Assembly (NCBI RefSeq): GCF_003667505.1
Contig: NZ_RCVJ01000139.1
Coordinates: 1-50,294 of the forward strand
Origin: Micromonospora sp. BL4
GTDB lineage: Bacteria > Actinomycetota > Actinomycetes > Mycobacteriales > Micromonosporaceae
Direction of reading: 5' to 3'
DNA length: 50,294 bases
Below the pieces are notes generated by a model, which was not told the DNA's origin, ran no database searches, and worked only from the letters and a program-made list of their open reading frames with translations. A program made the translations under genes and the position numbers. Positions 10,603 through 18,631 of the stretch are shown here, piece after piece; within the stretch, counting starts at the first letter, position 1, and the number at the start of each line of letters is the position of its first letter.

Positions 10603-12215
10603 GTTGTTGTTTTTGTTGCCTGGTAACCGCAATCCGCCACCGAACGGTCGACACCCGGGGTGCGGGCGGCGGCCAGTCGGCAGGCGGCGAGCACTGCCGA
10701 GCGGACGATGGCGGTAGGGCAGTACAGCTCCTTGCCGTACCACAGTGGAGGGTGTTCCCGACCAGCCGATTCGTGCAGGTAGGCGTGCCCCCGGGCCACG
10801 GCGTCGTCGACCCTCGGTCCCGCCGTCGGCGCCGCGAAGAGGATCTGCAGGGCGTACGCGGTCTCCTCGGCGGTGCCGGCCCACCGCCCCCAAGAGCCGT
10901 CGGCGCGCTGGCTGTCCAGCACCCAGAGGGCGGCCCGGTCCACCGCCTCGGCCGCCGCCGCGCCCCGGCCGAACTCGGCCAGCGCCAGCACACAGCAGGC
11001 GGTGGCGTAGTACGGCGAGGCGTGCCACCGGTCCTGCCAGCCGCCGTCGGCGCGCTGGTGCCCGGGCAGCACGACGCTGAGCCGTTCGACCGCCCGGTGG
11101 TACCGCCCGTCGGCATCCGGTTGCCGTGCCACGTGCTGGCCGAAGGCGTCCAGCACGTGCGCGTTGGTGGTGACCGAGAAGCCGTCCTCGCCCGGCCAGG
11201 TGCAGAAGCCGTCCGTCGTCTCGTACGCCCACAGACTGCCCGGGTCGGCGGGGCGACCGAGTCGAGCCAGCGCGTCCAACGCCACCGAGGTGGTGTCGGC
11301 GTCGGTCGGCAGCCCGTCGCCGGTGGCGATGCCCTCGGTGCCGGTGGCCCCGGCCAGGCTCTTGAGCAGGGCGCTCGGCGGGTTGACCGCGATGCCGGCG
11401 CGGCGCAGCCCGCTGAGCACCCAGGCCCGTTCGAAGACGGTGATCGGCGCCGGGCAGGGCACCGGGCCACCGCCGTCGCGGATGAGGTCCCGCAGGAAGT
11501 CGTGCGCGGTCGGCCCGGCTTCCGGGCCGGCCGTGGTCAGCCAGGCCGCGGTGGCGGCGGGCGAGGCGCCCACGGCGGTCAGGGTGGGCCCGGCGTCGGC
11601 CGGCGCCGCGTCCAACACCTCGTAGAAGTGGGCCAGCTTCGGCGGCAGCGCCGCTCCGGCGGCCACCGCCGCCCGCACCGCGCGCAGCCGACCGGGTTCG
11701 AGCCCGGCGGGCAGCCCCAGCGGCGGTCGGGGCAGCAGGTCCGCGGTCTCCCGGCCCAGTCCGGCCAGCCGGTTGTTGATCGAGTCGACCAGCGCCGGGA
11801 CGATGAGGTCCAGCGCCGGGGTGTCCGGCAGCTCCCGGGCGTCGATGGCGAGCAGCGTGCCGGTGAGCGCCCGCAGCCCGCGGGCCACCGGGGCGAGCAG
11901 CTCCGTCCCGGCAGGGCTCTCGGCCAGCGCGGCGAGCAGCGCATCGGTGGCGCTCAGCGTGGGCGCCAGGGCGTACCCCTCGGGCGGGCCCCACGCGCCA
12001 TCCGGGCGCTGGCGGCGCAGCAGGAACCCGATCCGCTGGCGGTGGCCGGTCAGCCACGGGGCGTCGGCGACCAGCCGACCGGTCTCGTACACCGATGGCG
12101 CGACCTGCCCCCACGGCCGCAGCACCAGGCCGGCGATCAGCTCGCGGGCGGAGTCGGTGGCCGGGTCGCCGCCGGTGACCGGCCCGGCCAGGACCCGGAA
12201 CGCGCCGTCACTCAT
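10599..12215 (-). CDS. Class II terpene cyclase (labdane/halimane type)
   Basis: A 538-residue protein with prenyltransferase/squalene-cyclase-type alpha-barrel repeats (QRPDGAWG, QRADGGWQDRW, QRADGSWGRWAG). The protonating motif is Asp305-Ala-Asp307-Thr-Thr, a DxDTT variant of the usual DxDD. From memory, DxDTT occurs in some bacterial class II cyclases, including the mycobacterial Rv3377c type, so activity is plausible. Expected chemistry is protonation-initiated cyclisation of GGPP to a bicyclic diphosphate. The ATG at 12215 overlaps the end of the class I gene by 8 bases and follows a GGGGGGTG sequence. The C-terminus is unusually Lys/Thr-rich (ATKTTT). Confidence 0.85.
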   Translation of the reverse strand: MSDGAFRVLAGPVTGGDPATDSARELIAGLVLRPWGQVAPSVYETGRLVADAPWLTGHRQRIGFLLRRQRPDGAWGPPEGYALAPTLSATDALLAALAESPAGTELLAPVARGLRALTGTLLAIDARELPDTPALDLIVPALVDSINNRLAGLGRETADLLPRPPLGLPAGLEPGRLRAVRAAVAAGAALPPKLAHFYEVLDAAPADAGPTLTAVGASPAATAAWLTTAGPEAGPTAHDFLRDLIRDGGGPVPCPAPITVFERAWVLSGLRRAGIAVNPPSALLKSLAGATGTEGIATGDGLPTDADTTSVALDALARLGRPADPGSLWAYETTDGFCTWPGEDGFSVTTNAHVLDAFGQHVARQPDADGRYHRAVERLSVVLPGHQRADGGWQDRWHASPYYATACCVLALAEFGRGAAAAEAVDRAALWVLDSQRADGSWGRWAGTAEETAYALQILFAAPTAGPRVDDAVARGHAYLHESAGREHPPLWYGKELYCPTAIVRSAVLAACRLAAARTPGVDRSVADCGYQATKTTT

Positions 12216-13113
12216 CACGCACCCCCCAGAAGTCCGACACCTGGTAGAAGCCGCCGGTGAAGGAGATCTGCCGGTGCAGGTAGTCCGCCTCGCGCGGGCA
12301 GCGTTCGGCGAGGGCGGCCAGCTCCGCGCGGGAAGCGGCCGTCAGCTCGGCCAGCCGGGTCTGCACCTGCGCCGGGTCGGCGACCAGCAGCGCGTTCAGG
12401 TCGCCCCACTCGGCGTCCCGGCCGTGCGTGGCCAGGTCGTTCACCAGCCGCAGTACGCGCTGCACGCCGCGCCCGGCGGCCAGCAGGTCGCTCAGCTGGG
12501 CGAGCGTCTCGTCGTCGCCGGTGGCGATCCAGTGGGTGACGTTGACGAAGGAACAGGCGAGGTTGTCGGCGTTGTCCAGGTAGCCGTCCAGGTCCGGCAG
12601 GCGCTGTCCGGTGGACGGGTCGGCGGGAAGCTTCTTCCAGTCCCACTCCCGGGCCACCGCGGCGAGCATCCGGGCCAGCTCGTCGCGCCAGATCGGCCGC
12701 AGCTCGGCGAAGGCCGGCACGGCGGCCAGCTCGTCGCGCAGGTCGGCCAGCAGCCGCGCCAGGTGCCGCCCGGGCGGCGGCGCGCCACCGTCGGCCACCG
12801 CCAGGCAGTCGGTCACCACCTCGCGGACGTCGTCGGCGGACCGGGCGAGGTAGTCGACCTGCCAGTCGGCCGCGAAGACCCAGAGCAGGGTACGGGTGGT
12901 GATCCGCAGCTCGGCGGCGGTGTGCCAGGGCGCGGTGAACGCGATCGCGGTGGCCACCGAACTGAGCAGCGCCGGGTCGAACGGCGCGGCGTCGAACAGC
13001 TCCGGGTGGGCGGCGGTGACGTCCTGCAGGTCGCGTACGCCGCGTACGGCCAGAGCGCACACCCGACCCTGCTCGGCGACGACGTCGCGACCGGTCTGCA
13101 CCGGCCCCGTCAC
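12208..13113 (-). CDS. Class I terpene synthase family protein
   Basis: A 301-residue all-helical protein of the bacterial class I terpene synthase fold. The aspartate-rich motif is degenerate: Asp83-Trp-Gln-Val-Asp87 replaces DDxxD. The NSE triad is recognisable with conservative changes: Asn225-Asp226, Thr229 and Asp233 in NDLATHGRDAE. Expected role is ionisation of the class II product, with loss of diphosphate. The GTG at 13113 overlaps the P450 stop as GTGA. The open frame extends further upstream, but that part is only the shadow of the P450 gene. Product cannot be predicted from sequence. Confidence 0.82.
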   Translation of the reverse strand: MTGPVQTGRDVVAEQGRVCALAVRGVRDLQDVTAAHPELFDAAPFDPALLSSVATAIAFTAPWHTAAELRITTRTLLWVFAADWQVDYLARSADDVREVVTDCLAVADGGAPPPGRHLARLLADLRDELAAVPAFAELRPIWRDELARMLAAVAREWDWKKLPADPSTGQRLPDLDGYLDNADNLACSFVNVTHWIATGDDETLAQLSDLLAAGRGVQRVLRLVNDLATHGRDAEWGDLNALLVADPAQVQTRLAELTAASRAELAALAERCPREADYLHRQISFTGGFYQVSDFWGVRDE

Positions 13114-14501
13114 GGTACGACCGGGCGCTCGACCGGGGTGAGGATCAGCTCGGCCCGCTGCTTGGGTTGCAGGGAGGCGCCCATCCGGGGTGTCAGGTCG
13201 ACCGGGTGGCGCAGCTGGAAGCGGTAGCGACTCAGCACCGTGCTGACGATGAGCTGCGCCTCCAGCAGGAACAGGTACTGCCCGAGGCACTGGTGCGGGC
13301 CACCGCCGAACGGGAAGTAGGAGTAGCGGTAGGGCCGCCGGGGCCGCTCCGGCGCGAAACGCTCGGGGTCGAAGAGGTCCGGGTCGTCCCAGAAGGTCGA
13401 CATCCGCTGGGTGACGTACGGGCTGACCAGCACGGTGCCGCCGGCCTTGATCCGTACGCCGCCCAGCACGTCGTCGCCGACCGCGGTCCGCGGGATCATC
13501 CAACCGGCCGGGTAGAGCCGCAGCATCTCGTCCAGCACCATCCGCCCGTACCGCAGCTCGGGCAGGTGCTCACGGCCGACCCGGCCGCCGCCGACCACCC
13601 GCTCGATCTCGTCGGTCATCCGCTCGGCCACGTCGGGCCGGGAGGACAGCACCGGCCAGAGCCAGGAGAGCAGGGCGATGGTGGTCTCGGTTGCGGTGGA
13701 GAACATCGCCACCACGTCGCCGCGGATGGCGTACTCGTCGGGTTGGCGGCCGTCCGCGCGGGGCCGGCACAGGGTGGAGATGATGTCGTCGCCGTCGGTG
13801 GGCCGGGCCCGGGCCTCCCGGATGATCGGCAGCACCACCTCGTCGATGGTCCGCACCGCCTCACGGAAGGGCCGGTCGCCGGGCATCGGCACCGCGTACG
13901 GCACGAAGGGCACCAGCAGGCGCGGGAGCATCGCGGTGGTGACGGTGTCCAGCGCGGCGCTGATCCGCAGCGCGTCCGGCACCGAGATCCGGTCGGCGAA
14001 GAGCACCCGCATGGTCGTACGCAGCACGATGCGGGTCAGCTCGGCGCCGCCGTCGATCGGGCGGCCCTCCCGCACCGGCTCCAGCCATTCGTCGACCGCC
14101 TCGTTGATGGCGTCGGCCATCTTGTCGACCAGCGTCTCGGCCCGTTTGGCGGTGAACAGCGGTTGCAGCGCGCCCCGGCTGGATTCCCAGACCTCCCCCT
14201 CGGCGACCAGGATGGCGTCGCCGACGATCCGGCGGACCGGCCGCCAGAGCAGGCCGTCCCCGTCGCGGGTGTAGTTGGCAACGTTGTCCCTCAGCACCCG
14301 TTGCAGGTGCTCCGGGTGGCTGACCAGGTAGGGGCGGAACGAGCCGAGGTTCAGCCGGACGACCTCGCCGCCGGCGGCGTCCGCGAAGCCGACCAGCGCG
14401 CCGAGCGGGTCGCGGACCAGCGCGGGCAGGACGCGACGGAGCGGTATCGTCCGGGGCTCGGTGCTGACGGGGGCGGGGCCGGCATCGGACACCTGCGACA
14501 T
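13110..14501 (-). CDS. Cytochrome P450 of a diterpenoid operon
   Basis: A 463-residue soluble P450. The haem-binding loop FPFGGGPHQCLG places the axial ligand at Cys405. The I-helix segment STATETTIALLSW carries the Thr pair, EMLR supplies the ExxR motif, and PERF precedes the haem loop. It is the first gene of an overlapping three-gene operon with class I and class II terpene synthases, so it most likely oxidises their hydrocarbon or alcohol product. GAGGAG lies 12 bases before the ATG. Redox partners are not encoded nearby. Confidence 0.93.
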   Translation of the reverse strand: MSQVSDAGPAPVSTEPRTIPLRRVLPALVRDPLGALVGFADAAGGEVVRLNLGSFRPYLVSHPEHLQRVLRDNVANYTRDGDGLLWRPVRRIVGDAILVAEGEVWESSRGALQPLFTAKRAETLVDKMADAINEAVDEWLEPVREGRPIDGGAELTRIVLRTTMRVLFADRISVPDALRISAALDTVTTAMLPRLLVPFVPYAVPMPGDRPFREAVRTIDEVVLPIIREARARPTDGDDIISTLCRPRADGRQPDEYAIRGDVVAMFSTATETTIALLSWLWPVLSSRPDVAERMTDEIERVVGGGRVGREHLPELRYGRMVLDEMLRLYPAGWMIPRTAVGDDVLGGVRIKAGGTVLVSPYVTQRMSTFWDDPDLFDPERFAPERPRRPYRYSYFPFGGGPHQCLGQYLFLLEAQLIVSTVLSRYRFQLRHPVDLTPRMGASLQPKQRAELILTPVERPVVP

Positions 14502-14877
14502 GGAACCACGACTCCTCGGCGTCCCACCGACCGCAGCGGTCCACTTCGGTCGGTCGGAACTGTGGAACTTTCACCTTCTGGGCGACGGAAGCATCTCACC
14601 AAAACCAGGGCACCTCTAGACTTGCGCTCGGTGGAATTTCCACGCTCATGGTGCGTTCCCCTCGCGGGCGCAGCTCAGCCGGTGTCCGGAATGGAGAGTC
14701 AGGAGCATCACCCGCGCCGGCGCTGGCGGGGCTCGTACTCTCGTCGATCGCCAGGTCGGCGGCGAGCCGCCAGAGTCGGGGACGCCGGCACAGCGGCCGG
14801 CCCGCGACCGTGACCGGGAACGCACCGGTCCCCCCGAATCCGGGCGATGCCGGGCACCCTGTGCCAGGCTCTGTGGC
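14502..14877. promoter_or_regulatory. Palindrome-rich leader between the diterpene operon and DUF2630 gene
   Basis: A gene-free stretch of 376 bases. It contains the palindrome GTGGAATTTCCAC (14631-14643) and an imperfect copy, GTGGAACTTTCAC (14562-14574), 69 bases apart, plus GACCGCAGCGGTC (14529-14541). These are candidate operators for the P450/terpene operon. Several short open frames here have poor composition and were not accepted. Confidence 0.4.
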
Positions 14878-15126
14878 ATGGACGACAAGACCATCCTGAA
14901 CCGGATCTCTGAACTGGTCGACGAGGAACACAAGCTGCGTGCGGCGGCTCAGGCCCACGAGTCGGGCACCGAGGGCGAGGCCAGCGAGCGGCTGCGTGAC
15001 CTGGAGGAGTCCCTCGACCAGTGCTGGGATCTGCTGCGCCGCCGGCGGGCCGCCCGGCAGACCCACGGCGACCCGGATTCCCAGGGCGAACGCCCCAAGC
15101 CCGAGGTGGAGCGCTACCTGCAGTGA
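14878..15126 (+). CDS. DUF2630 family protein
   Basis: An 82-residue hydrophilic, mostly helical protein. It matches the actinobacterial DUF2630 pattern: ILNRISELVDEEHKLR, then LRDLEESLDQCWDLLRRRRAARQ, closing with PEVERYLQ. Function is unknown. It is monocistronic as far as visible and converges with the RIO kinase gene 40 bases downstream. Confidence 0.9.
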   Translation: MDDKTILNRISELVDEEHKLRAAAQAHESGTEGEASERLRDLEESLDQCWDLLRRRRAARQTHGDPDSQGERPKPEVERYLQ

Positions 15127-15169
15127 CCGGCGGGTCGGGCGGCCGGTGCGGCCGCCCGACCCCTTCCGG

Positions 15170-16102
15170 TCAGCGCAGTCCCGCCTCGCGCAGCAGCTCC
15201 CCGGTCAGCGTGCCGGGGTCGACCTGCTCAGCGGCCAGCCCCCGGGCCACGAACCAGGCGCCGACCACGCGTACGTCGCGGGCCAGGAACTCGGGCCCCT
15301 GCGGGTTCGCCACCACGTCGACCACCTGCGGCAGGTCGATCACGATCAGCCGACCGCGGTGCACGAGCAGGTTGTACGGCGACAGGTCGCCGTGCGCGTA
15401 GCCGGCCCGGGCCAGCACCCGCAGCGCCTCCACCAGCTGGTCCCACAGGTCGCGCAGCTCGGTCGGACCGGGCCGCAGCTGGGCCAGCCGGGGCGCGGCC
15501 TCCCCCGATTCGGCGTCGCCGACGAACTCCAGCATCAACTCGGTGCCCCGTAGCTGCACCGGGTAGGGCACGGCGATCCGGTCGTGCCCGGCGCCGAGTT
15601 CCCAGAGCCGGCTCAGGGCGGCGAACTCCGCCGCGGCCCACTGCCCGGCGATCATCTGCCGACCGAAGGCCGTCCGGCCGGCCATCGCCCGGTTCTCGCG
15701 GGACCGGCGCACCCGCCGGCCCTCCAGGTAGCCGGCGTCCCGGTGGAACAGCCGGTGCTCGGCGTCCCGGTAACGCTTGACCGCCAGCAGGCAGGACCGG
15801 TCCGTGCCGGGCACCGCGCGGCGGACCAGGTGCACGTCCGCCTCTTTGCCGGTCTTCAGCACACCCAGCTCGGTGTCCTTGGCGGCCAGCTCGGTGACCA
15901 GCCAGTCCGGGTACGGCTCCGGGCCGTGCACGGCGTCGTCCCAGGACGACCAGCGGTCGCCGGTGTCCGGGTCAGGTTCGCTGTCCGGGTCGGCGGGCGG
16001 CTCGGTGTGCCGCCCGCGCTTCAGAAACTGCGGCTCGTCGTCGTCGAAGCGACCTCTGCCGCGGGGCCGGCGCTCAAGCGCCGGAAGGTCGTGATCACGC
16101 AC
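15170..16102 (-). CDS. RIO-type serine/threonine protein kinase
   Basis: A 310-residue cytoplasmic atypical kinase of the RIO1 family. The ATP-binding Lys is in LLAVKRYRD, the catalytic loop is HGDLSPYNLLVH and the metal-binding loop is VIDLPQVVD, all in the expected order. The N-terminal 60 residues are acidic and Pro-rich (EPPADPDSEPDPDTGD). Bacterial RIO proteins are poorly characterised. GTG 16102 was chosen since the earlier in-frame region up to 16252 has no conserved feature; exact start is uncertain. Confidence 0.88.
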   Translation of the reverse strand: MRDHDLPALERRPRGRGRFDDDEPQFLKRGRHTEPPADPDSEPDPDTGDRWSSWDDAVHGPEPYPDWLVTELAAKDTELGVLKTGKEADVHLVRRAVPGTDRSCLLAVKRYRDAEHRLFHRDAGYLEGRRVRRSRENRAMAGRTAFGRQMIAGQWAAAEFAALSRLWELGAGHDRIAVPYPVQLRGTELMLEFVGDAESGEAAPRLAQLRPGPTELRDLWDQLVEALRVLARAGYAHGDLSPYNLLVHRGRLIVIDLPQVVDVVANPQGPEFLARDVRVVGAWFVARGLAAEQVDPGTLTGELLREAGLR

Positions 16103-16297
16103 TGTGGTGAGGTTCCCTTGGTCGAGGCTGATGAAGGCAGCTGGAAGCGACCTGCGAAGACGGCCATGACCGACCCCCTCTCCTCGACCGGGCGCGTACC
16201 CGGGGTGCACGATGCGCTGACCATGCTCGCCGTCGTCCCGGCAGCCGGTCAACCGAATTATCGAAACGTCCGCCGCGAGCGGCGGCGACGCGTGCCG

Positions 16298-16942
16298 TCA
16301 GCCGCCGAGCACGGTGGCGACCGCGGCGATCAGCCCGTCCACCGATCGGCTCGGCGCGAACCGGGTGTCCGACCAGGTACGCCCCCGGTGCAGCCAGACG
16401 CTGGGCAGCCCGACCGCGGCAGCGCCGCCGATGTCCGCCTCCGGGCTGTCGCCGACCACCCAGGCGCCGCGCAGCGGCATCCGGACCCGCTGCGCGGCGA
16501 GCGCGAAGATCCGCGGGTTCGGCTTGCTGACCCCGGCCTCCTCGGAGATCACCCAGTCGGCGACGTAGCGGTCCAGGCCGGTCTGGCGGATCTTGGCGTC
16601 CTCCACGCGTACCGTGCCGTTGCAGACCACCACCGGCACCCAGCCGGCGTCGTCGGCGATCCGCAGGGCGCAGGCGATCAGCGGATCGAGCCGGGTCTGC
16701 GCGACCACCCCGTCGTGCAGCTCCTCCACCAGGTCGATCGAGGGTATGCGCAGCTCGTAGCGGTCCCGGATGGCGTCGGCCAGGTCCCAGCGGTCGGTCA
16801 GCCCGTCGGCGTCGATCGAGATCAGCCAGTCGATGTCGGTGGGGGGCGCGCCGATGCCGTCCAGGAAGCGCTCACCCCAGCGGCGGAACGGCCCGGCCCG
16901 GTCCAGCAGGGTGTTGTCCAGGTCCAGCAGGAGCAGTGGCAC
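16298..16942 (-). CDS. HAD-superfamily hydrolase
   Basis: A 214-residue HAD phosphatase. Motif I is DLDNTLLD at residues 7-14, motif II lies around VVVCNGT, the motif III Lys is in SKPNPRIF, and motif IV is VVGDSPEADIGGA. The small helical cap suggests a phosphoglycolate- or nucleotide-phosphatase-like enzyme; the substrate is unknown. It starts with GTG at 16942. A short GC-rich hairpin at 16270-16285 follows the stop of the upstream region and lies between this gene and the RIO kinase. Confidence 0.9.
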   Translation of the reverse strand: MPLLLLDLDNTLLDRAGPFRRWGERFLDGIGAPPTDIDWLISIDADGLTDRWDLADAIRDRYELRIPSIDLVEELHDGVVAQTRLDPLIACALRIADDAGWVPVVVCNGTVRVEDAKIRQTGLDRYVADWVISEEAGVSKPNPRIFALAAQRVRMPLRGAWVVGDSPEADIGGAAAVGLPSVWLHRGRTWSDTRFAPSRSVDGLIAAVATVLGG

Positions 16943-17007
16943 TCGGGCACCCTACGGGACCGACGTGTCCGCCAACAGGTCCGGCGGGTGTCGACCTGAC
17001 GGGGTGC

Positions 17008-17865
17008 TCAACCGGACATCGACACCCGCTGGCCACCCTGGTCCGGCAGTCGATCGGCGAGCATCGAATGGGCCGTGCGGGTGGCGGCGAGCACGGCCGG
17101 GTCCAGCGTCGCCACCAGCACCGCGGTGCCCTCGTCGGCGCCCCGGGCCAGCACCCGCCCCTGCGGGTCGTAAATCGCCGCGCCGCCGTTGAAGCGCCAC
17201 GGGTCGACGCCTCCGACCGCGTTGGCGAAGACCACGAACATGGTGTTGTCCAGGGCGCGCGCGGCGTAGTACAGGTCCCGGCGATGCTCGGAGCCGGCCA
17301 GGTAGCCGCTGGGGCACAGGTAACCGTGCGCCCCGTCGAGCGCGGCGGCGCGGCCGTGCTCCGGAAAGCAGCCGTCGTAGCAGATGCCCAGCCCGAGCCG
17401 CCAGTCGTCGACGAGCAGCGTGGCACCCCGCCCACCGGGGCTGAACAGGTCCCGTTCGGTGCCCCACAGCTGCTGCTTGTCGTATCCGACGCGGACCGCG
17501 CCGGCCCGGTCGACCACCAGTGCGGCGATGGTCCGCCGGCCGTCCGGGTGCCGGGCCGCGGCGCCGACCACCACGGTGACGCCGGCCTCGCGCGCTGCCG
17601 CGCGCAGCGGATCGAGCCGGGGGTCGGCGACGGCCCCGGCCGGGTCGGCCGTGACGTCGGTGCCGGTCGGGTCGGCGGCGAGGGTCGGTGGGTGGTACGC
17701 GCAGAGGTACAGCTCCGGCAGGACGGCCACCCGGGCGCCCTGCCCACCGGCCCGGCGGACCAGGTCGGCGGCGGCGACCGCGTTGCCGGCGACGTCGCCG
17801 GGCGTCGGCGTCGCCTGGACGGTGGCCACGGTGAGCGGGGCGGCGGGGGTGCGGGGCGCAGTCAC
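17008..17865 (-). CDS. Carbon-nitrogen hydrolase (nitrilase superfamily)
   Basis: A 285-residue nitrilase-superfamily amidohydrolase. The Glu-Lys-Cys triad is visible: Glu51 in VLPELYL, Lys130 in YDKQQLW and Cys162 in LGICYDGCFPE. Likely acts on an amide such as a carbamoyl or omega-amide compound; substrate unresolved. GTG 17865 fits the family's N-terminus (TVATVQATP). A candidate -10, TATATC (17900-17895, minus), lies next to the AcnR-type palindrome, so this divergent gene may share regulation with acnR. Confidence 0.9.
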   Translation of the reverse strand: MTAPRTPAAPLTVATVQATPTPGDVAGNAVAAADLVRRAGGQGARVAVLPELYLCAYHPPTLAADPTGTDVTADPAGAVADPRLDPLRAAAREAGVTVVVGAAARHPDGRRTIAALVVDRAGAVRVGYDKQQLWGTERDLFSPGGRGATLLVDDWRLGLGICYDGCFPEHGRAAALDGAHGYLCPSGYLAGSEHRRDLYYAARALDNTMFVVFANAVGGVDPWRFNGGAAIYDPQGRVLARGADEGTAVLVATLDPAVLAATRTAHSMLADRLPDQGGQRVSMSG

Positions 17866-17902
17866 GGGGCGATGGTAGCGGTGCCGGCTCGGGTGATATA
17901 CC

Positions 17903-17920
17903 AAGCCGTACGTACGGTTT
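17903..17920. promoter_or_regulatory. Palindromic operator upstream of acnR
   Basis: A perfect 12-bp palindrome CCGTACGTACGG (17906-17917) with near-symmetric flanks, AAG on the left and TTT on the right. It lies 34 bases before the acnR start, between acnR and the divergent nitrilase gene. The right half and centre (ACGTACGGTTT) recur in the acnA promoter. TetR repressors commonly bind such sites. Confidence 0.65.
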
Positions 17921-17953
17921 GCGTGACGCGGGGTGACCTGCGACGATCGACGC

Positions 17954-18526
17954 GTGCCCAGAGTAAGCCAGGACCAGCTCGACGCGCGCCGTCAGGAGAT
18001 CCTCGCCGCCGCGCGGTCTTGTTTCGCCCGGCACGGCTACGAGGGGGCGACCGTACGCCGCCTCGAGGAGGCCACCAGGCTCTCCCGGGGTGCCATCTTC
18101 CACCACTTCCGGGACAAGGACTCACTCTTTCTCGCCGTCGCCGAGGACGACGCCGCCGCGATGGTCGAGACGGTGGCCCGCAACGGCCTGGTGCAGGTGA
18201 TGCGGGACCTGTTGGCCGGCGCCGTCTCCCCCGATACCACCGGCTGGCTCGGCAGCCAGCTGGAGGTCTCCCGCCGGCTGCGTACCGACCCGGCGTTCGC
18301 CCGGCGCTGGGCGGAACGGTCCGCGGCGATCGCCGAGGCGACCCGGGACCGGCTGGCCCGCCAGCGCGACGCCGGGGTGCTGCGCGAGGACGTGCCGATC
18401 GACGTGCTCGCCCAGTTCCTGGAGCTGGCCTACGACGGCCTGGTGCTGCACCTGGCGATGGGCCGGCCGGCCGGCGACCTGGGCCCCGTTCTCGACCTGG
18501 TCGAGGAGGCGGTCCGCCGCCGCTGA
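17954..18526 (+). CDS. acnR: TetR-family regulator AcnR
   Basis: A 190-residue TetR-family repressor. The N-terminal HTH (QEILAAARSCFARHGYEGATVRRLEEATRLSRGAIFHHFRDKDSLF) and the following DDAAAMVETVARNGLVQVMRDLL, and later LDLVEEAVRRR, match AcnR of Corynebacterium and mycobacteria closely as I recall it. AcnR represses the aconitase gene and senses citrate with Mg2+ in C. glutamicum. In those genera it lies beside acn; here it is 13 kb away. GTG 17954 gives the family's usual N-terminus; GTG 17933 is an alternative. No Shine-Dalgarno is visible. Confidence 0.88.
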   Translation: MPRVSQDQLDARRQEILAAARSCFARHGYEGATVRRLEEATRLSRGAIFHHFRDKDSLFLAVAEDDAAAMVETVARNGLVQVMRDLLAGAVSPDTTGWLGSQLEVSRRLRTDPAFARRWAERSAAIAEATRDRLARQRDAGVLREDVPIDVLAQFLELAYDGLVLHLAMGRPAGDLGPVLDLVEEAVRRR

Positions 18527-18631
18527 CCGCTCCGGCCGCCACGGAGCGTCCTACCCGGACGCCGGGCCGACGACCGTGGCATCGCTGCTCCACAATGAGG
18601 CCGCCGAACCCTCCGGCGACAGGAGCAGCCG

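Noticed and set aside
14648..14899. A short plus-strand frame before DUF2630
   Set aside because: Arg/Pro/Ser-rich with no ribosome-binding site, overlapping the start of a real gene; composition looks like GC bias.
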